DNA of 64,000 nucleotides from Whitmania pigra (Eukaryota; Annelida; Clitellata; Hirudinida; Haemopidae). Positions 63,101 to 64,000 of the stretch are shown here, piece after piece (positions within the stretch are counted from its first letter, which is position 1; every line of letters begins with the position of its first letter). The stretch is taken from contig JAJTWR010000044.1 of assembly GCA_021613335.1 (NCBI GenBank), forward strand, positions 2,048,001 through 2,112,000, read 5' to 3'. Both the position numbers and the translations under genes were made by a program. Under the pieces are notes generated by a model. The model saw nothing but the letters and a program-made list of their open reading frames with translations, did no database searches and was not told where the DNA came from.

Positions 63101-64000
63101 TTAAATTGTTCAAAAACGAACGTAAAGCAACATCAAGTTTTTGGCCCTTGAAGTCAAAATGCTTCAAATATTCTTGTCCTACAAGTGCTGAAAAGGTGTC
63201 TCTGTAAAATAAAAAGTTCTCAATTGTAGGTTCGCTACCAACAGTACATAAATAAACCAGAGATGGCCAATAAAAAATATTAGCAAGACGCAAACTTTTT
63301 TCCGAGGTGTTTGGCAACATCAGCCTGCTGGAAACCGTCGAGAGTGAAAAGTCGTTTTGCCAATCTTTGAGCACTCGGAAGGTCAGCATCTTTCCTAGTT
63401 AAGGAGTTATTGGGAAATGAAGACTCAGTTGAGGGATTCTGCAAGTTTAAGCTGGAGACACTTCCATTCTCAGCAGATGATTTACCTCCATCTTTGTTGC
63501 TATTTTTAGCAGCAGAAGAGGTTGTGGAACCATTTTCATGAGTTTGAAGCCTTTTTATAGAATCATGCAAGTCCATTGGATCACCATGCTTTGCATGTGG
63601 GAACTCAATTTTATTATAATTCAGAGCATCAATTGATATTGCACCAGTTTCTTCAAAAACTATGGGAACAAATTCAACACTGTTCTCGAGCTGTAGATAA
63701 TTTTCATGGCTTTTGTAATTTCTGACACAAACTTTCTTGTGATCTATGAGGTCAGGAGAATTATGCAAGGTGGGCATTTTATCAGGCTCCGGATTCCTTC
63801 CTTCAGTGGTGATGGAGTCGTAACTCCTGTGCCGACTCAACTGGCTCTGCATTAAAGAATCCTCCAACATGTTCTGCTGCTCGATGATTGATTTCTCTGC
63901 AGAAGCATGATTTGGAGTGGGCTCTGTGAAAAAATCGTCGGGTGGTGGAGGGAGATGATCAACATCAACAACCTCCTCCTTGTAGAATTCATCCTCGCTT
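60123..64000 (-). CDS. PSD: EFA6/PSD family Sec7-PH guanine nucleotide exchange factor for Arf6 (5' partial)
   Basis: Exchange factor activating Arf6 at the plasma membrane and linking endosome recycling to cortical actin. The window begins inside the gene: the exon covering about 63294-64000 is open to the edge and encodes a Ser-rich region with PPPPDDFF and, near its end, [15 protein letters not shown]. Sec7 domain: about 63008-63202 ([20 protein letters not shown], containing the catalytic glutamate finger in GETQERE), 61818-61876 ([13 protein letters not shown]) and 61610-61750 ([16 protein letters not shown]). Small exons at 61466-61535 and 61292-61375 lead into the PH domain at about 61015-61218 and 60765-60911 ([45 protein letters not shown]). 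A C-terminal coiled coil follows, with [19 protein letters not shown], and the last exon 60123-60335 starts [12 protein letters not shown]. Order and motifs match EFA6 over the whole visible length. Confidence 0.94.
62050..62128. repeat. (AAT)n microsatellite in EFA6 intron
   Basis: Long aat trinucleotide run with two aac interruptions. It abuts the tail of the first SINE and may have grown from it. Confidence 0.9.
62129..62312 (-). mobile_element. tRNA-derived SINE copy 1
   Basis: The minus strand reads an A-box-like region (gttagctcataggg), a B-box-like gttcgcaaccc and a 3' part ending in ggcactatacaaataaa followed by the (AAT)n run. It is more diverged than copies 2 and 3, with which it shares acagtcg and gcctgc landmarks. 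Confidence 0.65.
62313..62442 (-). mobile_element. tRNA-derived SINE copy 2
   Basis: The minus strand starts gtgcaggttggccgaatggg. TGGCCGAATGG fits the RNA polymerase III A box (TRGYNNARNNG), and ggttcgaaaccc about 50 bp on fits the B box (GGTTCGANTCC). The 3' part has cttgggaaggagcg. The copy ends directly at copy 1, in the same orientation. Confidence 0.75.
62636..62825 (-). mobile_element. tRNA-derived SINE copy 3
   Basis: The minus strand starts gtgcaggttagccgaacggg (A box TAGCCGAACGG), with gttcgaaaccc as B box, then cttgggaaggagcgctatat and a second gcgctatataaatg near the tail, ending in a short attaca repeat. This is the most complete copy. Confidence 0.75.
62850..62892 (-). repeat. 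tRNA-like fragment, possible SINE head
   Basis: The minus strand reads catggtctaatggttaagac; TGGTCTAATGG fits a Pol III A box of a different tRNA type. No B box follows, so it may be a truncated SINE of another family. A weaker relative (gtggtctaacaatgg) is seen on the minus strand near 62470. Confidence 0.4.

Overview
The window is nuclear DNA from an invertebrate animal. It is AT-rich, with GT-AG introns mostly of 60-700 bp, genes on both strands, and intergenic spaces filled by decayed transposons. The gene set (Mondo-type bHLH-ZIP factor, TLX homeobox, LRSAM1, FHAD1, PTPN13-like phosphatase, EFA6) is animal-wide. A non-vertebrate bilaterian, perhaps an arthropod, fits best, but nothing in the sequence fixes the phylum. 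All calls come from reading translated exons by eye; exon borders were placed on GT/AG sites and reading phase.

Layout: (1) 1-3570 (+), the 3' part of REV3L, the catalytic subunit of DNA polymerase zeta. (2) 3916-9443 (-), BRE1 (RNF20/40), the histone H2B ubiquitin ligase, convergent with REV3L. (3) About 9.7-13.3 kb, a transposon graveyard: a hAT-type element with an exact 8-bp target duplication carrying a LINE reverse-transcriptase fragment, then a second short hAT derivative with a transposase C-terminus. (4) 13320-17926 (+), LRSAM1 (leucine-rich repeats, coiled coil, SAM, RING). (5) A 3.7-kb gene-free stretch, then a TLX/clawless homeobox gene at 21611-23934 (+), then 2.5 kb more without genes. 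(6) 26538-27227 (-), ribosomal protein S18. (7) 28989-35861 (-), a Mondo (MondoA/ChREBP) glucose-sensing factor. (8) Divergent from it, a small unidentified gene (36329-36685, +) whose stop lies two bases before the start of FHAD1 (36688 to about 43755, +). (9) 43.8-47.5 kb, a second transposon-rich gap with LINE and hAT remnants. (10) 47576-59266 (+), a PTPN13-like phosphatase with KIND, FERM, one PDZ and a PTP domain whose WPD-loop aspartate is replaced. (11) 60123-64000 (-), EFA6/PSD, a Sec7-PH Arf6 exchange factor running off the end, with a cluster of tRNA-derived SINEs in one intron.

The genes do not form a pathway; this is ordinary animal synteny. The points most worth a second look are the phosphatase with a changed catalytic loop and apparently reduced PDZ set, the two-base gap before FHAD1, the nested transposons with readable target duplications, and the SINE cluster.
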